Shown: positions 9,731 to 18,412, numbered from the stretch's first letter. The stretch is DNA of 64,000 nt from Candidatus Zixiibacteriota bacterium (GCA_035574315.1 DATLYW010000048.1:340654-404653); one strand, 5' to 3'. Numbers and translations are program-made. Notes: generated by a model not told the origin, from the sequence alone.

Positions 9731-10525
9731 ATGGCGAAACGCGCCTTCGTTCCGAGATGTCTGGCCGCGGCGGTGTTGATCGCCCTGCCGCGCCTTGCCT
9801 GGAGCTTTTGCCACGAGATGGAGGTGGTCTCCGCACCGCGGGTTCGCCGCGTGGCCGCTTCCCCGGCGGCGGTGGAGATCCGGTGGTTCGGGCATGCGAC
9901 GTTTCAGATCACGTCCTCCAGGGGGACGCGGGTTCTGGCCGACCCTCATTCCCGCCACGATCTCCCCTGGCCGGATCTCGAACAGCACGTCGTGACGACG
10001 AGCCACCAGCACGGCGCCCACAACAACGTCTGGATGGCCAAGGGAAATCCGGTGGTCCTGCACGGTCTCACGCCTTCGGGCGAGAGCTGGCGCCCGATCC
10101 ATACCACGGTCCGCGACGTCTCCGTCTACGCGGTTCCGGCCTATCACGACAAGAGCCAGGGGCTGCAACGAGGCAAGAACGCCATCTTCGTCTTCCGGGT
10201 CGACGACGTGTGCATCGCCCACCTGGGAGATCTCGGACACTCGCTGACGCCTGCGCAGCTCAAGCTGCTCGGCAAGATCGACGTTCTCCTGGTGCCGGTC
10301 GCGGGCGGAATGTTCACGATCACCCCCGAGGAAGCGATCGCCGTCACCAAGCAGGTGAATCCGAAGATCGCGATTCCCGAGCACTACTGGTGGGAAGGAG
10401 CGGTGGATGGCTTTACGGCGGGATTTCCGCGCGTTCGTCGGCTGGACGGCCCGATCCTGCGAGTGACGAAGCAACAGCTGCCCCAGCCGATCGAGATCGT
10501 GGTGATGACCTGGGGCCGCCCTTGA
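9731..10525 (+). CDS. Secreted metallo-beta-lactamase-fold hydrolase (UlaG-like)
   Basis: The 264-residue protein has a signal peptide at residues 1-25 (LIALPRLAWS) and a metallo-beta-lactamase fold of the metal-dependent hydrolase/UlaG type. The key residues are the RWFGHATF strand with H55, D71 in LADPHS, the metal cluster SHQHGAHN with H92, H94 and H97, HLGDLGH further on, and IPEHYWW near the end. The ATG at 9731 is chosen because it gives the signal peptide. The substrate is unknown; relatives include lactonases and phosphodiesterases. A periplasmic location is unusual for the UlaG type. It stands alone after the repeat tract and before a quinone oxidoreductase. Confidence 0.85.
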   Translation: MAKRAFVPRCLAAAVLIALPRLAWSFCHEMEVVSAPRVRRVAASPAAVEIRWFGHATFQITSSRGTRVLADPHSRHDLPWPDLEQHVVTTSHQHGAHNNVWMAKGNPVVLHGLTPSGESWRPIHTTVRDVSVYAVPAYHDKSQGLQRGKNAIFVFRVDDVCIAHLGDLGHSLTPAQLKLLGKIDVLLVPVAGGMFTITPEEAIAVTKQVNPKIAIPEHYWWEGAVDGFTAGFPRVRRLDGPILRVTKQQLPQPIEIVVMTWGRP

Positions 10526-10589
10526 GCGGCAGCGACCTCGGGAAATGCTCGAGTAAGAAGTCCGCACGGAGCAAACGGGAGGCGAGACC

Positions 10590-11558
10590 ATGAAGGCAGT
10601 TCGAATCCATCGTTATGGAGGTCCAGAGGTTCTGCAGTACGAGGAGATTCCCATCCCCGAGCCGAAGGCCGGCGAAGCACGCGTCAGGGTAGAGGCCGCC
10701 GGGCTGAATTTCATCGATATCTATCACCGAATCGGGCTCTATCCGTTGAAGACCCCCTTCACGCTCGGAATGGAAGCGGCGGGCGTGGTGGACGCGGTCG
10801 GAGACGGCGTGACCGAGGTCAAACCGGGCGACCGCGTCGCTTACGCCATGACTCCGGGCGCCTACGCCGAGTACGCGATCGTGCCCGCCTGGAAGCTGGT
10901 GCCGGTTCCCGGGGACATCGAATCGCGGGTCGCGGCGGGACTCATGCTCCAGGGAATGACCGCGCACTACCTCGCCCACAGCACCTACCCCCTCAAGCGC
11001 GGAGAGATCGCGCTCGTCCACGCGGCGGCCGGGGGCGTGGGCTTGCTCCTCGTGCAGGTCGCCAAGCAGCTGGGCGCCCGCGTGATCGGAACGGTCTCCA
11101 CTGAAGCCAAGGCTCAGCTGGCGCGGGAGGCCGGCGCGGATCGCGTCGTCATCTACGAGAACGAGGATTTCGTCGCCGCCGTCAAGGCGGAAACCGGGGG
11201 CCAGGGAGCGCATGTCGTCTATGATTCGGTGGGGAAATCGACCTTCGAAAAAAGCCTGGAGTGCCTGCGGCCCCGGGGTTATCTCGTCCTCTTCGGGCAG
11301 TCCAGCGGGCCGGTAGCGCCTTTCGACCCGTCGATTCTGGCGGCGAAGGGATCGCTGTTTCTCACCCGGCCCAGCCTCAATCACTACACGCTCGATCGCG
11401 AAGAGCTTTTACGCCGCGCCGGAGACCTCTTCTCCTGGGTGAGCTCCGGAAGGCTCAAGCTCAGGATCGAACGGACCTTTCCCCTCGCCGAAGCGGCCGA
11501 GGCCCATCGCCGGCTCGAAGCGCGGAGAACCGCGGGGAAAGTTTTGCTGCTTCCCTAG
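10590..11558 (+). CDS. qor: NADPH:quinone oxidoreductase (zinc-free MDR family)
   Basis: The 322-residue medium-chain dehydrogenase/reductase has the quinone-oxidoreductase N-terminus [15 protein letters not shown], the conserved [17 protein letters not shown] and the nucleotide-binding [16 protein letters not shown]. It lacks the zinc-binding Cys/His of alcohol dehydrogenases. It should carry out NADPH-dependent reduction of quinones or reactive enones in the cytoplasm. GGGAGG at about 10578 provides a good ribosome site for the ATG at 10590. It converges with the next gene, overlapping it by 4 bases at the 3-prime ends. Confidence 0.92.
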   Translation: MKAVRIHRYGGPEVLQYEEIPIPEPKAGEARVRVEAAGLNFIDIYHRIGLYPLKTPFTLGMEAAGVVDAVGDGVTEVKPGDRVAYAMTPGAYAEYAIVPAWKLVPVPGDIESRVAAGLMLQGMTAHYLAHSTYPLKRGEIALVHAAAGGVGLLLVQVAKQLGARVIGTVSTEAKAQLAREAGADRVVIYENEDFVAAVKAETGGQGAHVVYDSVGKSTFEKSLECLRPRGYLVLFGQSSGPVAPFDPSILAAKGSLFLTRPSLNHYTLDREELLRRAGDLFSWVSSGRLKLRIERTFPLAEAAEAHRRLEARRTAGKVLLLP

Positions 11559-12094
11559 CCGGCGGTCTCAGCGGGCTGGGTTTGCGCGAGCCGCCGCTCG
11601 CTTCGCAGCTCCTCGAGTTTTCTGCGTTGCTCGGCGCTCAGCTGCTGCTTCGCTCTTTCGATCGTCCGGATGCGCTCGATCCGCAGGTCGGCCCGCAACT
11701 TCTCGATTTCGCGGACCTGGGCCTCGACCTTCGTCATGTCCGGCTCTTCCGCCTTCAACACCGCGGCAAGATCGATTTCGGCCACTCTTATATCGGCGCG
11801 CACGCGCGTCGCCTTTTTCTCGTAGCCGTCGCGGAGCGCCTCCAGCCGCCGCACCTGCTCGGCTGAAAGACCGAGTCGCTCCCGGTTGCGGAGCATGAGG
11901 GAAATCAACGGCTGTGACTCCCACGAGCTTTCGAAATCGAAATGCCACCGCCAGCGCCCGAGCAGCTCCCGCAGCTCGCGACCGAGCGAGTTCCACGACT
12001 CCCCGAGCTCTTCGTGAAACGCCGGCCTGGGCTGCTCTCCGGCAGCAGCGGCCGACGGAAGCAGGAACGCAAGAAGAACCAGAAACGCCGCCAT
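11555..12094 (-). CDS. Periplasmic Spy/CpxP-like protein
   Basis: The 179-residue protein has a signal peptide ([19 protein letters not shown]). The rest is an almost wholly helical, highly charged chain with two LTxxQ-like elements: [17 protein letters not shown] near the middle and [16 protein letters not shown] near the C-terminus. This architecture is that of Spy/CpxP periplasmic chaperones or heavy-metal-sensor-like proteins (LTxxQ family). The ATG at 12094 is preceded by AAAGGAGGG, which decides the start. A GTG/ATG-type extension up to 12127 lacks support. A stress-related role is inference from the family. Confidence 0.75.
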   Translation of the reverse strand: MAAFLVLLAFLLPSAAAAGEQPRPAFHEELGESWNSLGRELRELLGRWRWHFDFESSWESQPLISLMLRNRERLGLSAEQVRRLEALRDGYEKKATRVRADIRVAEIDLAAVLKAEEPDMTKVEAQVREIEKLRADLRIERIRTIERAKQQLSAEQRRKLEELRSERRLAQTQPAETAG

Positions 12095-12461
12095 CGCTTC
12101 GCCCTCCTTTGAGTTCCGCGGCTGCACCTGCAGTGTACCCGTTTTCCCGGAGCCCGAACAATAGGCGATCCGTCGCGCACGCCTTGACGGGGAATTCCTA
12201 CACCTCCCATGCCCTTCTCCTGCGACTGTGTCCCTTTAACCTACAGTCGGTGCGCGGTCCGATGCGGCCGTCGATTGAAGCCGACCCACAAGTTGCCGGA
12301 ATCGCGTGCTTACTCGAAGCCGGGAGGACGTTCCGAAACGAGGGATCGCTGGCGCGGTGATTGCTCCGTCACGGTTCAGGCTCTCTCGACGCGCGGCTCG
12401 TGCGCCGATCCCGACCCTGGCGCGAGCGGGCACGCGGAGGCATCGCGGAGGTATTTTATTT
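12095..12461. other. Divergent intergenic region with one dyad
   Basis: These 367 bases separate the Spy-like gene (minus) from the small unknown gene (plus), so promoters for both should lie here. I see no coding sequence. The one clear structure is a perfect 6-bp inverted repeat, GACTGT at 12224-12229 and ACAGTC at 12243-12248, 13 bases apart. That is compatible with a regulator-binding site. A TTGACG at 12184-12189 has no convincing -10 partner. Confidence 0.4.
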
Positions 12462-12872
12462 ATGGAGATCGGCGAGCCGATCTTGCAGCGCCAAGCGCAA
12501 GACAGCCTGTTTCAGTCCGATGTCCTCGCTCTTTACGACTACCTGTGCATCTACAAGAGCGGCACCCCGAGAAGCCCGGAAGTCAGGCTCATGGCAGCGG
12601 TCCTGCAGGACGCCATCGACTGCTACATGAAGACCCTGCATGCCAAGACGAGACACGACAGGCAGCTTTTTCTCGAGGCCGAGCGGTGGTTCGCCGATCC
12701 CGAGGACGACTGGCTTTTCAGCTTCGCGAGCATCTGCGGGATTCTGGAGCTCGACCCGGATTACATCCGGCGCTGTCTGGCCCGCTGCAGGGAGCGGGCA
12801 GGCGCGAGCAAACCCGACCGGCCTCACCGTCTATGGAATTTGCCCGGGGCCAGGTTGCGGTTCGCAACTTAG
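12462..12872 (+). CDS. Conserved hypothetical protein, probably DNA- or RNA-binding helical
   Basis: The acidic, helical protein of 136 residues starts at the ATG that follows GGAGGTATTTTATTT. The core is LMAAVLQDAIDCYMKT, then a segment AERWFADPEDDWLFSFASI and GILELDPDYIRRCLARCRER. The latter resembles a helix-turn-helix (residues ~85-115). I recall similar proteins in other deltaproteobacterial genomes, but none with a defined role. It is monocistronic. The frame is open further upstream, but only this start has a ribosome site. Confidence 0.7.
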   Translation: MEIGEPILQRQAQDSLFQSDVLALYDYLCIYKSGTPRSPEVRLMAAVLQDAIDCYMKTLHAKTRHDRQLFLEAERWFADPEDDWLFSFASICGILELDPDYIRRCLARCRERAGASKPDRPHRLWNLPGARLRFAT

Positions 12873-12953
12873 GTCTCCGTGCATCCGGCACGCGAGACGG
12901 CTGCTCCCGGTGAATTCCGCCAGACGTCAAAACCCGCCGCCAGCATCTCTCCG

Positions 12954-14207
12954 TCATGCCCGCCTGGTTTCAGCGGGGGCGTGAACCGGAGCGCGGCGGC
13001 GCGGCTCTTTCAGGAAAAGCCCCAGCCCCGCAATGCCGAAAAGTGTTGCGCCGGCGAGCGCCTGCCAGGCGACCGCATAGCTCCCCGTCCGGTCGACGAG
13101 GTAACCGATCAGGGGCGTGCCCACGGCCGCCGCCGCCGCGTTGATCGTGATCATGACGCCCATCGCCACTCCGGCCCGCATCGTGCCCGCGAGCTCGCCG
13201 ATCAGCGCATAGGAAACCCCCTGGTAGCCGACCAGGCACAAACCGGAAAAAAAGACGAGCGCCAGCAGCACCGCCAGCGGCGTCTCCGGCGTGGCGACGC
13301 TCAGGCCGGCCGTCAGCACCGCGCCCAGCAGGCCGATGATCATCAGCACGATTTTTCGCCGCCCGCCGAACAGGCGGTCGCTGGCCACGCCCCACCCGAT
13401 TCGCCCCACCATCGCTCCCGACTGAAGGATCGCCAGAGCCTGGCTCGCCCAGTACGCGCTGAACCCCATCTCGTCCTTGAGATAGAGCGGCACGTAGGTG
13501 ATCAACGACATCTGTCCGATCAGGAAGATCGCGGTGCCGAAGCTCGCCGGAACGAAGCCCCAGACTTCGAGCGGCGCGCCCCGCCCCGAGCTCCCGCCGG
13601 CATCGCCGGCCACGGTCTGTGACTCCTCCCGGGGATCGCGCCACAGCCATGAAAAAACGAACCCGAAAAGAAAATTAGCGGCCCCCAGCGCCGCCAGAGC
13701 GCCCCTCCAGCCGACCACGAGGACCAGCGGCGCAGCGAGCACCGCCGCGACAACGCCGCCGGCGGGCACTCCCGTCTGCTTGATGCCCATCGCCGTAGCG
13801 CGCTCGTCGCGATAAAACCACGCCATCACTCCTTTGGTGGAAGATGGGTTGAGAAAGCTGTAGCCGAGGCCGGCGAGGAAGAAGCTCGCGAAGGCCCACG
13901 AAAACGAAGGGGAAAGCGCGGCCGCCACCGTGCACAGGCCGACGGCGAGATGACCCTGCAGGGTCGTTCGGCGCACGCCGAGCCGATCGGCGAGCCATCC
14001 AGCGACGAACGACGCCCCTGTCATGGCAAGATAGAAGGCCGAGAAGAAGAGGCCGACCTGAGCGCGCGAAAGACCGAGCTCGCCCTGGTAGAACGGCGCA
14101 AGCGTGTTGATCCCGTACTGAGCCGTCGCGCCGATGATGTGCGAGACCGTGATGAGCGCCAGAATCGCCCAGCGAAAACTGTCGCGCGCGGGGAGTGCGT
14201 CGGCCAT
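12954..14207 (-). CDS. MFS transporter
   Basis: The 417-residue protein has about twelve hydrophobic segments and the MFS motif-A region GWLADRLGVRR between helices 2 and 3. A second related loop, GVASDRLFGGRRK, lies after the central loop (about residues 190-215). It should be an inner-membrane secondary transporter of small organic anions or similar compounds. The gene starts 6 bases downstream of the stop of the TPP-enzyme gene, so the two are co-transcribed and the substrate may be that enzyme's substrate or product. The specificity cannot be read from sequence. Confidence 0.9.
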   Translation of the reverse strand: MADALPARDSFRWAILALITVSHIIGATAQYGINTLAPFYQGELGLSRAQVGLFFSAFYLAMTGASFVAGWLADRLGVRRTTLQGHLAVGLCTVAAALSPSFSWAFASFFLAGLGYSFLNPSSTKGVMAWFYRDERATAMGIKQTGVPAGGVVAAVLAAPLVLVVGWRGALAALGAANFLFGFVFSWLWRDPREESQTVAGDAGGSSGRGAPLEVWGFVPASFGTAIFLIGQMSLITYVPLYLKDEMGFSAYWASQALAILQSGAMVGRIGWGVASDRLFGGRRKIVLMIIGLLGAVLTAGLSVATPETPLAVLLALVFFSGLCLVGYQGVSYALIGELAGTMRAGVAMGVMITINAAAAAVGTPLIGYLVDRTGSYAVAWQALAGATLFGIAGLGLFLKEPRRRAPVHAPAETRRA

Positions 14208-14213
14208 CGCAAA

Positions 14214-15812
14214 TCAATCGAAAACGGTCAGCGAGTAGCTTTCGACCGAAACGAACGCCTCGATCACGGACGGCCCGTCTTGCTCTCGGGCCCAGTCGAG
14301 CGCCGCGGCGAGCTCTGCGGCGTCGCGGGCGCTGCGGCAAGGCACGCCGAAGTAATGCGGCGGCGAGGGGGGCGGCTCCCCGAGGAACACGCCGGAAAGA
14401 GAATATCGCCGGCGCTCCTGCTTGACCTTCATCAAGCCGAGCCAGCCGTCGTTCAGCACGATGACGGGCACCGCGAGCTTGAGGCGGCGGGCGAAGGCCA
14501 GCTCGCCGACGGTCATCTGAAAACCGCCGTCGCCGACGATCGCGAGCACCGGACGCCGGGGATCGACCAGCTTGGCGGCGTAGGCCGCCGGCATGCCGTA
14601 GCCCATCGACGACCAGCCGTTGGTCGCCAGCAGAGAGCGCGGAAGATCCACGCGCCACTGAGAGGCGATCTGATGCGTGTGCGCGCCGACGTCGCAGGCC
14701 AGCACGGCGTCCGGAGGGAACTTCTCCCGGGCCACGTCGATCACCTCGTGCGGGGCAAAGCCGTCTCCGGCCGGCCTCAGCGCCCGCTCCAGGGCGTCGC
14801 GGTGCGCCCGCAGCTCTTCCGCGGACCAATCGTTCGAACACTCCGGAAGCTCGCTCAGCGCGGCGATCGCTCGATCGAGATCGCAGGCCTCGTTGCACAC
14901 CCAGGCGAGCCCGGTCCCGCTTTCCGCCGTTTCCGTGCTCAGATGGATCAGTGGAATGCCGGAGGCCCATTCCTCGTAGTTGATCTCGACCGGATCGTAC
15001 CCGACGGCGATCACGAGGTCGCATCGCCTGACGAGCGCCTGCACGTCGCTGCGGCGCGCGCGGCCGATCACGCCCGCCCAGCAGGGGTGATTTTCCGGCA
15101 GGAAGCCTTTGGCCTGAAGCGTGGTCACAAACGGCATGCCCTGTCGCTCGACGAACGGCAGGAGCCGCTCCGGGCGCCGGCAACGGGTAAAGCCGAGGCC
15201 GGTGACGAGCAGCGGGCGGCGCGACCGGGCGAGCGCCGCCGCCACTGTATCCACGACCCTCGCCGGGAGTTCGGCCGGCGGCCGCGGCCGGGCGGGCGCC
15301 GGCGTATCGTCCGTCGCGGCCGCAGCCTCGGCAACGTCTTCGGGCAGATCGAGATGGACCGGACCCGGCGGCTCGGCCGCGGCGAGCGCCAGGGCCTCGA
15401 CGGCGAGGCGCCCGATGTTGTCGCGGCGCAGCGGCAGCGATGCTTTGGTCAGCGGCCTGAACAGCGCGTGGTGGTCGATCCTCATCTGGACGCGCCGCTC
15501 GAGCCACGGAGTGGCGACGTTGCAGGTGATCGCCAGCACCGGAGCGCGGTCGAGCCAGGCGCAGCCGATCCCCGTCGCGAGATTGGTCGCTCCCGGCCCG
15601 AGCGTCGAGACGCACGCGCCGGGAACTCCGGTCAAGTAGCCAACGGCCGAGGCCATGAACGCCGCGGAGGTTTCGCTCGCGGTGAGCACGAACTCGATCG
15701 AGCTTTCGCGGAGCGCATCGATCACGGGGAGGACCGGACCGCTGGGGACGCCGAAGAGCCAGCGCACGCCGGCGTTTTCCAGGATCCGCACTAGCCGTTG
15801 GGCGTTGTTCAT
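14214..15812 (-). CDS. Thiamine-diphosphate-dependent enzyme, acetolactate synthase-like
   Basis: The 532-residue protein has the three-domain ThDP fold. The N-terminal Pyr domain carries the catalytic Glu E47 in TASETSAAF, the middle domain is of the transhydrogenase-like type, and the C-terminal PP domain has G-D-G at 427-429 followed by VIVLNDGWLG for ThDP/Mg binding. It resembles acetolactate synthase large subunits and decarboxylases such as benzoylformate or sulfopyruvate decarboxylase. No regulatory small subunit is nearby, so biosynthetic acetolactate synthase is unlikely. Linkage to an MFS transporter and, upstream, an aspartate dehydrogenase suggests catabolism of an organic acid (inference). 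Confidence 0.85.
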   Translation of the reverse strand: MNNAQRLVRILENAGVRWLFGVPSGPVLPVIDALRESSIEFVLTASETSAAFMASAVGYLTGVPGACVSTLGPGATNLATGIGCAWLDRAPVLAITCNVATPWLERRVQMRIDHHALFRPLTKASLPLRRDNIGRLAVEALALAAAEPPGPVHLDLPEDVAEAAAATDDTPAPARPRPPAELPARVVDTVAAALARSRRPLLVTGLGFTRCRRPERLLPFVERQGMPFVTTLQAKGFLPENHPCWAGVIGRARRSDVQALVRRCDLVIAVGYDPVEINYEEWASGIPLIHLSTETAESGTGLAWVCNEACDLDRAIAALSELPECSNDWSAEELRAHRDALERALRPAGDGFAPHEVIDVAREKFPPDAVLACDVGAHTHQIASQWRVDLPRSLLATNGWSSMGYGMPAAYAAKLVDPRRPVLAIVGDGGFQMTVGELAFARRLKLAVPVIVLNDGWLGLMKVKQERRRYSLSGVFLGEPPPSPPHYFGVPCRSARDAAELAAALDWAREQDGPSVIEAFVSVESYSLTVFD

Positions 15813-15871
15813 CGCTTCCTTACGACAAGAGAAAGGCTACGGGGCGAACGGAGGACGGCCCGATCCGCCGA

Positions 15872-15900
15872 GGCGCGCCTGGACCCGCACGGAGCGCGCC
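15872..15900. repeat. Inverted repeat between nadX and the TPP gene
   Basis: A perfect 7-bp inverted repeat, GGCGCGC at 15872-15878 and GCGCGCC at 15894-15900, lies just past the stop of the aspartate dehydrogenase gene, before the TPP-enzyme start at 15812. There is no T-run, so it is more likely an RNA-stability or attenuation hairpin than a classical terminator. Confidence 0.35.
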
Positions 15901-15907
15901 CCGGTCC

Positions 15908-16714
15908 TCAGTTGCCGATTCGTACGGGATCGACGACCTGCTGGACGGCGCGAACGATCGACAGGGCGGTGAGCTTTCCGGTCCGCGGATTTTCACTCGG
16001 CACGTTCTCGATATGGACGTGCAGCCGGCCGAACTCGCCCTCGACCTCGATATCGTGGCAGTTGCGCTCGAGCCCGGGAACCGCCAGGATGCGCACCCGT
16101 GTCCGGTCCGGGCCGACGCCCGCCAGGCTCACCGCGGCGCAGACGTTCACATTGGCAGGGAAACCCTGGCACGCTTCCCGGGCACTGCCCGAGAACACTT
16201 CCTTCTCCTCTTCGAGCCCCGCCAGCGTGATGCCGTTGCGAACGAGATAGGGCGCTCCCTCCAGCCCGCGCGGTGGTTTGCGCGTCGTCATCGTCACATG
16301 GTCGACCCGGCCCGCGCAGGCCGACTTGATCCCGTCCAGTCCGGCGATCGCGCCCGAGGGAACGTGCAACCGGCAGCCGGTCGCCCGCGCGCGCTCTATG
16401 ATCTCCGGATGCTCGAGCAGCGCCCCGACGCTGATCACCATGAGATCTTTGTGCGCGGTGAAGGCCGCGTCGGCCAATCCCGCCACCACCGCTCCCCCCG
16501 CCGCCTCGATGATGAGATCGGCGGCGACAATCAGCTCGGCGAGCGGCAGGAAAGGCGGCGGGCTATCCAGGCTCGAGAGAAAGGCGCGCGCGCTTTCCTC
16601 GGTACGGCTCGTCACCCCGGCCACCCGGACCGGCAGCAGCCCGGCGGCGCTCGCTTTCAGCAGCGCCTTCCCGATGGCACCGCAGCCGACGATTCCGATC
16701 GCCTTTGAACTCAT
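15908..16714 (-). CDS. nadX: Aspartate dehydrogenase
   Basis: The 268-residue protein has an N-terminal Rossmann motif GIVGCGAIGKALL and the aspartate-dehydrogenase features ISVGALLEHPEI, VPSGAIAGLDGIKSA and FPANVNVCAAVSLAG. The enzyme oxidises L-aspartate to iminoaspartate with NAD(P), which can feed NAD synthesis or act in reverse to make aspartate. The ATG at 16714 starts directly at the Rossmann strand. A longer frame to 16756 adds an unlikely leader and is rejected. A promoter-like pair lies at 16744-16773. It precedes the TPP-enzyme/MFS pair, 95 bases apart with a hairpin between. Confidence 0.88.
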   Translation of the reverse strand: MSSKAIGIVGCGAIGKALLKASAAGLLPVRVAGVTSRTEESARAFLSSLDSPPPFLPLAELIVAADLIIEAAGGAVVAGLADAAFTAHKDLMVISVGALLEHPEIIERARATGCRLHVPSGAIAGLDGIKSACAGRVDHVTMTTRKPPRGLEGAPYLVRNGITLAGLEEEKEVFSGSAREACQGFPANVNVCAAVSLAGVGPDRTRVRILAVPGLERNCHDIEVEGEFGRLHVHIENVPSENPRTGKLTALSIVRAVQQVVDPVRIGN

Positions 16715-16743
16715 GCCGGGTCGCTCCGCTTCGGGTGAAGCTC

Positions 16744-16773
16744 TATCTAGCGCCAACCCGTTCGCGCTGTCAA
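16744..16773 (-). promoter_or_regulatory. Promoter-like element for nadX
   Basis: On the minus strand TTGACA (16768-16773) is followed after 18 bases by TAGATA (16744-16749), a perfect -35 and a weak -10. Transcription would begin near 16738, about 24 bases before the ATG at 16714. Confidence 0.35.
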
Positions 16774-16802
16774 CGAGCGGGCGGACGAATTGCGGCCGCG
16801 CC

Positions 16803-17228
16803 TCACGGCGGGGAGAGCCGGTAGAGCATCCAGTAAACGACCACGCCGGTCACGGAAACGTAGAGCCACAGGGGAAAGGTCCACCGCGCCAGGCGCCGGT
16901 GCGCGCCGAAGCGTTCCTTGAGCGCCCGGACGAGCGTCACGCCGACCAGCGGCACGAGCGCGGCGGCCAGGATCGTGTGGCTGATGAGGATCGCGAAATA
17001 AACCAGCCGGATGGCACCCTCCCCTTTGAACGGCACCGAACCGACCCGGTAGTGGTAGACGAGATAGGAAACGAGGAAGAGAGCCGAGGCGGCCAGCGCC
17101 GCGAGCATGCAGAACCGGTGGGCGGAGACGTTGCGCGAGCGGATGAAATAATAGCCCGCGACCAGGAAAACGGCGCTCAATGAATTAAGCGCCGCGTTCA
17201 CCGACGGCAGGTGGACGGCCTCGCTCAA
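16803..17228 (-). CDS. DUF420 membrane protein of the cytochrome oxidase cluster
   Basis: The 141-residue protein has four membrane helices and matches the DUF420/CtaM-like family, with LPSVNAALNSLSAVFLVAG, then SAHRFCMLAAL and a His-containing helix ILISHTILAAALVPL. Such proteins accompany aa3-type oxidases and have been linked to oxidase maturation. I choose the TTG at 17226-17228 because it overlaps the stop of the subunit IV gene as TTGA and gives the usual family N-terminus. A GTG 27 bases later is the alternative. It is the last gene of the oxidase cluster. Confidence 0.82.
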   Translation of the reverse strand: MSEAVHLPSVNAALNSLSAVFLVAGYYFIRSRNVSAHRFCMLAALAASALFLVSYLVYHYRVGSVPFKGEGAIRLVYFAILISHTILAAALVPLVGVTLVRALKERFGAHRRLARWTFPLWLYVSVTGVVVYWMLYRLSPP

Positions 17229-17506
17229 CGGGGGAAGATGTCGGGCAGCAGCATGAGAATGAGGAACAGGCAGAGCACGAACGGGCTCAAGGCCACGAGC
17301 CCCAGCGTCAGCTTCTCGAACTTCAGGTGCATGAAGTAAAGGGCGACCAGCGCGGCCTTGGAAATCGCCAGCGCCACCAGCAGCGCCGCCACCGCGACCT
17401 TGGCCAGCGGCAGGTAGATCACGCCGATCTCGATGATGGTCAAGACCAGCAGCCACCAGAACACGCCGATGTAGTTGGGCTCCCTGTGCGTCGTCGTTGC
17501 GCTCAT
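17225..17506 (-). CDS. Cytochrome c oxidase subunit IV
   Basis: The 93-residue membrane protein has three hydrophobic segments. The hallmark YFMHLKFEKLTLGLVAL of the prokaryotic COX4/CtaF family follows the middle segment. It stabilises the aa3 oxidase in the inner membrane. AGGAG lies about 8 bases before the ATG at 17506, and the upstream subunit III gene ends 13 bases earlier. Translation is coupled to the DUF420 gene through a 4-base stop/start overlap. Confidence 0.88.
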   Translation of the reverse strand: MSATTTHREPNYIGVFWWLLVLTIIEIGVIYLPLAKVAVAALLVALAISKAALVALYFMHLKFEKLTLGLVALSPFVLCLFLILMLLPDIFPR

Positions 17507-17519
17507 CCCGAGGCTCCTG

Positions 17520-18128
17520 TTACAGCAAGTAAACGAACGTGAAGATCAAGATCCACACGAGATCGACAAAATGCCAGTACAGCCCGGCGATCTCGACGTG
17601 CTTCGCCCCATACCGCCCCCGCGAGACCGCCGCCAGCACGCAGGCGTTGTAGATCACGCCTCCGGTCACGTGCATGCCGTGAAAGCCGGTCAGGACGAAG
17701 AACGTGGTCGCGAAAAGATGGCTGGAAAAGCTCAGCTGGTGATGGGGCAGGACCTCGGTGATCAGGTGAGTCCACTCGTAGGCCTGCAACCCCAGGAAGG
17801 TCACGCCGCCGAGGATCGTGAGACCCATGAACTTCCGGAACCGGGCGCGCTCGCCGTGCTGCGCCGCCGAGAGCGAAAGCACCATGGTGACGCTGCTGAC
17901 GATCAGCAGGAAGGTCATCAGGGCGGTCAGGTTGATGCCGAGGATTTCCGAGGGGACCGGCCAGCTCTTGCTCGCATGGCGCAGAATCCCGTAGCCGACG
18001 ATCAACCCGCCGAACGACATCGCGTCGCCCGCGAGAAAAAGCCACATGCCGAGCTTGCCCAGATTCTCAGGCGTGAGCGGCGACTCCGCGGGCTCGACCC
18101 CCGCGTGCGCCACGGCAACATCGCTCAT
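17520..18128 (-). CDS. ctaE: Cytochrome c oxidase subunit III (second copy in cluster)
   Basis: The 202-residue protein has five predicted helices, the short form of subunit III lacking the first two helices of the mitochondrial type. Typical motifs are GMWLFLAGDAMSFGGL at the start of helix one, FLGLQAYEWTHLI, FHGMHVTGGVIYN and the C-terminal YWHFVDLVWILIFTFVYLL. It contributes to proton uptake and stability of the aa3 oxidase. Its ATG overlaps the stop of the preceding 95-residue gene by 4 bases. A divergent paralogue lies at 18470-19135, so the cluster encodes two different subunits III. Confidence 0.92.
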   Translation of the reverse strand: MSDVAVAHAGVEPAESPLTPENLGKLGMWLFLAGDAMSFGGLIVGYGILRHASKSWPVPSEILGINLTALMTFLLIVSSVTMVLSLSAAQHGERARFRKFMGLTILGGVTFLGLQAYEWTHLITEVLPHHQLSFSSHLFATTFFVLTGFHGMHVTGGVIYNACVLAAVSRGRYGAKHVEIAGLYWHFVDLVWILIFTFVYLL

Positions 18129-18412
18129 CTTCCGCTCTCCTTGTGATGATCCCAGACCAGCCGAACGAGCGCGCCGTTACGTTCCGCCGCCTCGAGCCTC
18201 CCGGCGCGCCGGTGGCGGTAGAGGAGCCAGCCCGCGATCGATCCGACGACGAGGTAGGGAGCAGACATCAGGAACAGCACGCTCCAGTTGAACGCGTCGC
18301 CCGAGCCATCCGCCCCCGCGCCGGTGATGCAAACCGCGCAGGCTAGAGCTTGCGCGGGGAGCGCCGCCAGCGTTCCGAACCCGGACAGGAAAAAACTCGA
18401 CCGCCGCAACAT
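18125..18412 (-). CDS. Small membrane protein inside the oxidase cluster
   Basis: The 95-residue protein has an N-terminal signal-like helix (LSGFGTLAALPAQALACAVC), a polar stretch with GAGADGSGDAF and one clear transmembrane helix (LMSAPYLVVGSIAGWLLY) before a basic tail. The Cys pair ACAVCITG near the cleavage region could be a metal or disulfide site, which is inference. No family name comes to mind, though small proteins of this type with an exported ACAVC segment recur in oxidase clusters. It overlaps the following subunit III gene by 4 bases and sits just after a palindrome with a promoter-like -35. Confidence 0.75.
   Translation of the reverse strand: MLRRSSFFLSGFGTLAALPAQALACAVCITGAGADGSGDAFNWSVLFLMSAPYLVVGSIAGWLLYRHRRAGRLEAAERNGALVRLVWDHHKESGR

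Noticed and set aside
12184..12213. TTGACG as a promoter for the gene at 12462
   Set aside because: No acceptable -10 box lies at the correct distance, and the gene start is 250 bases further on.
15908..16756. Longer nadX start at 16756
   Set aside because: It adds a leader before the Rossmann strand and lies inside the promoter-like region; the start at 16714 fits the family.
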